DNA from: Epilithonimonas sp. JDS
GTDB lineage: Bacteria > Bacteroidota > Bacteroidia > Flavobacteriales > Weeksellaceae
Reading direction: 5' to 3'
NCBI RefSeq assembly: GCF_021261315.1
Contig: NZ_JAJSAX010000010.1
Location: 1-64,000 of the forward strand
DNA: 64,000 nt
Shown piece after piece: positions 62,878-64,000 of the stretch (position 1 is the first letter of the stretch; each line of letters starts with the position of its first letter). The translations under genes and the position numbers were made by a program. The notes under the pieces are model-generated. The model was not told the DNA's origin, ran no database searches, and saw only the letters and a list, made by a program, of their open reading frames with translations.

Positions 62878-63486
62878 ATGAAAAAATTGATTTTAAGCTC
62901 TATGGCATTGATAGCGATCATAGCTTGCGAAAAGAAAGAAACAACAAGTGCAAGTGGCTCAGTTGACAGTTCAGCGGTAACGGCTGATACTTCCGTTACG
63001 ATGACCGACTCCACATCGGTAGCTCCAACTACAAACCAGAGCAACTCTGACTTAACAGATCAGGATAAGAAATTTGCTGACGCCGCTGCACAAGGTGGGA
63101 TGGCAGAAGTGATGCTTGGAGAGCTTGCTTCATCAAATGGAACCAATGCGTCGGTAAAAGCTTTAGGCGCTATGATGGTAAGGGACCACGGTAAAGCTAA
63201 TGAGGAACTCAAAAGCTGGGCTTCGGCAGCCGGATATTCATTACCAAGCTCAGTCACTGCGGAGCAGCAGAAGACCTATGATGAGCTGAAAGCTAAAAAA
63301 GGCGCTGAGTTTGACCGTATGTTCGCAGATGTAATGGTTAACGATCACAAAAAAGTTTTAGCCGCGTTTAAGAAAGAATCTACGGAAGGTAGTGAAGCAT
63401 CCCTTAAATCATTTGCCACAAAGACGGTTCCGACTTTGGAACACCATTTAATGGAGTCCGAAAAAACAAAATCAACTGTCAAATAA
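62878..63486 (+). CDS. DUF4142 lipoprotein
   Basis: A 202-residue lipoprotein with lipobox IIAC (cysteine at residue 17) and a serine/threonine-rich linker to about residue 60. The DUF4142 domain follows: a ferritin-like four-helix fold with FADAAAQGGMAEVMLGELA, MMVRDHGKANEELKS and LEHHLMESEK. Members are thought to sit in the envelope and may bind metals through conserved His/Glu; no enzymatic role is established. It has a strong terminator at 63539 and its own upstream region. Confidence 0.9.
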   Translation: MKKLILSSMALIAIIACEKKETTSASGSVDSSAVTADTSVTMTDSTSVAPTTNQSNSDLTDQDKKFADAAAQGGMAEVMLGELASSNGTNASVKALGAMMVRDHGKANEELKSWASAAGYSLPSSVTAEQQKTYDELKAKKGAEFDRMFADVMVNDHKKVLAAFKKESTEGSEASLKSFATKTVPTLEHHLMESEKTKSTVK

Positions 63487-63538
63487 GCTGATTAAATCAC
63501 ATTGGTGCTTGGAAATGACACATATTTTCCCAATTAAT

Positions 63539-63580
63539 AAAGGGAGAGGCCTGATATCAGGCCTCTCCCTTTATTTTAAT
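63539..63580 (+). terminator. Rho-independent terminator
   Basis: A perfect 17-bp palindrome centred at 63555-63556 (AAAGGGAGAGGCCTGAT and its complement) followed by TTTATTTT. It ends the DUF4142 gene and could also work on the minus strand. Confidence 0.92.
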
Positions 63581-63652
63581 CAATCTATTTGAGTATTACA
63601 TTTCTTTTTAATTTGTATTCTAAGCTCTTATTAAAGTGCATCACGTTATTCT

Positions 63653-63767
63653 CTATGTGCGAGTTATTGGTGTAAGACCATTCAATGCCGAAACGTTCGG
63701 CAGTTTTCCATTGATATCAAATCTGGATCCGTGGCAAGGGCAGTCACAAGATACCTCAGAAGGATTC
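63653..63767 (-). pseudogene. Remnant of a Rieske [2Fe-2S] domain C-terminus
   Basis: On the minus strand, EVSCDCPCHGSRF keeps the second cluster-binding half of a Rieske domain, but the next codon is a stop (within a TTTT run at 63719-63722). Shifting by one base restores DINGKLPNVSALNGLTPI, matching the usual tail. The first half of the domain and a start codon are missing. It is a decayed fragment of an oxidoreductase with a Rieske tail. Confidence 0.8.
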
Positions 63768-63831
63768 TAAATCTTAGTTTTATCAAAACTGTTCCAGATA
63801 GTTTATACAATAGGTGTTACTAAGTTTTAAG

Positions 63832-64000
63832 TCATCCAAGATCTTTTTTCCATTGGATCTTCATATTTGAATAAACAGGATTTTCTTCGGCCTCTTTCCA
63901 TTTTTTATAAAATATCTCAGCCGCTTTTGCTTTTGCAGGGTCACCTGTACCGCGTTCGTTAAGTTTGTAATCATTGTTGGCATCATACTTTTTTCCGCCT
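63832..64000 (-). CDS. 3' end of an unrecognised gene, cut by the window edge
   Basis: The last 55 codons of a minus-strand gene: hydrophilic, with DYKLNERGTGDPAKAKAAEIF and a lysine/tryptophan-rich tail ending KKDLG. I do not recognise the family. The frame is open to the window edge. Confidence 0.55.
   Translation of the reverse strand, partial: GGKKYDANNDYKLNERGTGDPAKAKAAEIFYKKWKEAEENPVYSNMKIQWKKDLG

Overview
The window reads as chromosomal DNA of a flavobacterium, most likely Chryseobacterium or a close relative (Bacteroidota, Weeksellaceae). The signs are an AT-rich genome, TonB-dependent receptors, lipoproteins with an acidic stretch after the lipidated cysteine, SusCD-free sugar loci, Bacteroidota-type -7 boxes (TAnnTTTG) and several families of short dispersed intergenic repeats. 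I saw no rRNA, tRNA, CRISPR array, transposase or phage gene.

1-16.1 kb is an oxidant and quinone/electrophile stress island. Minus-strand operons encode a DsbA-like protein, a peroxiredoxin, two DUF1275 membrane proteins, an oxalate-decarboxylase-like bicupin, an SRPBCC protein, a lipocalin-like protein and a zinc-free quinone reductase, followed by a separate Dps gene. Plus-strand genes encode two ring-cleaving dioxygenases, an esterase and a pirin. Two shared promoter designs link these units. One is a 21-bp-period direct repeat at identical spacing from the -7 box in front of three minus-strand units. The other is a near-identical 60-bp promoter in front of the dioxygenase operon and the pirin gene. 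A hybrid histidine kinase, a LytTR regulator, a Crp-like regulator, a degenerate receiver and a frameshifted cupin gene lie among them.

16.3-24.1 kb is an eight-gene surface glycan or glycolipid cluster: acyl-CoA dehydrogenase-like protein, PIG-L deacetylase, NodS-like methyltransferase, GT2, small cupin-like protein, cytoplasmic GH1-like protein, UDP-galactopyranose mutase and GT4. Its enzyme set recalls Nod-factor logic and I do not recognise a described product. Two paralogous Crp/Fnr regulators follow (24.5-25.8 kb), and matching ATGAT-N4-ATCAT boxes occur nearby and again at 60.4 kb.

26.7-36.3 kb is a sugar-utilisation locus without SusD: a TonB receptor, two GH3 enzymes, an esterase and a nucleoside-hydrolase-like protein. 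36.6-49.6 kb holds a cysteine desulfurase, a nearly complete molybdenum cofactor set ending in MCD formation (MocA) and XdhC, and a divergent three-subunit aldehyde/xanthine oxidoreductase of PaoABC type. 50.6-57.3 kb is a TonB receptor, DUF4876 lipoprotein, DUF6850-like barrel and di-heme peroxidase operon behind a Fur-like palindrome, probably for iron acquisition.

57.6-64 kb contains a HAD phosphatase, an AraC regulator, two secreted beta-propellers, a DUF4142 lipoprotein, a decayed Rieske fragment and the 3' end of an unrecognised gene. Long AT-rich stretches at 25.8-26.7 kb and 59.4-60.6 kb show no credible gene.
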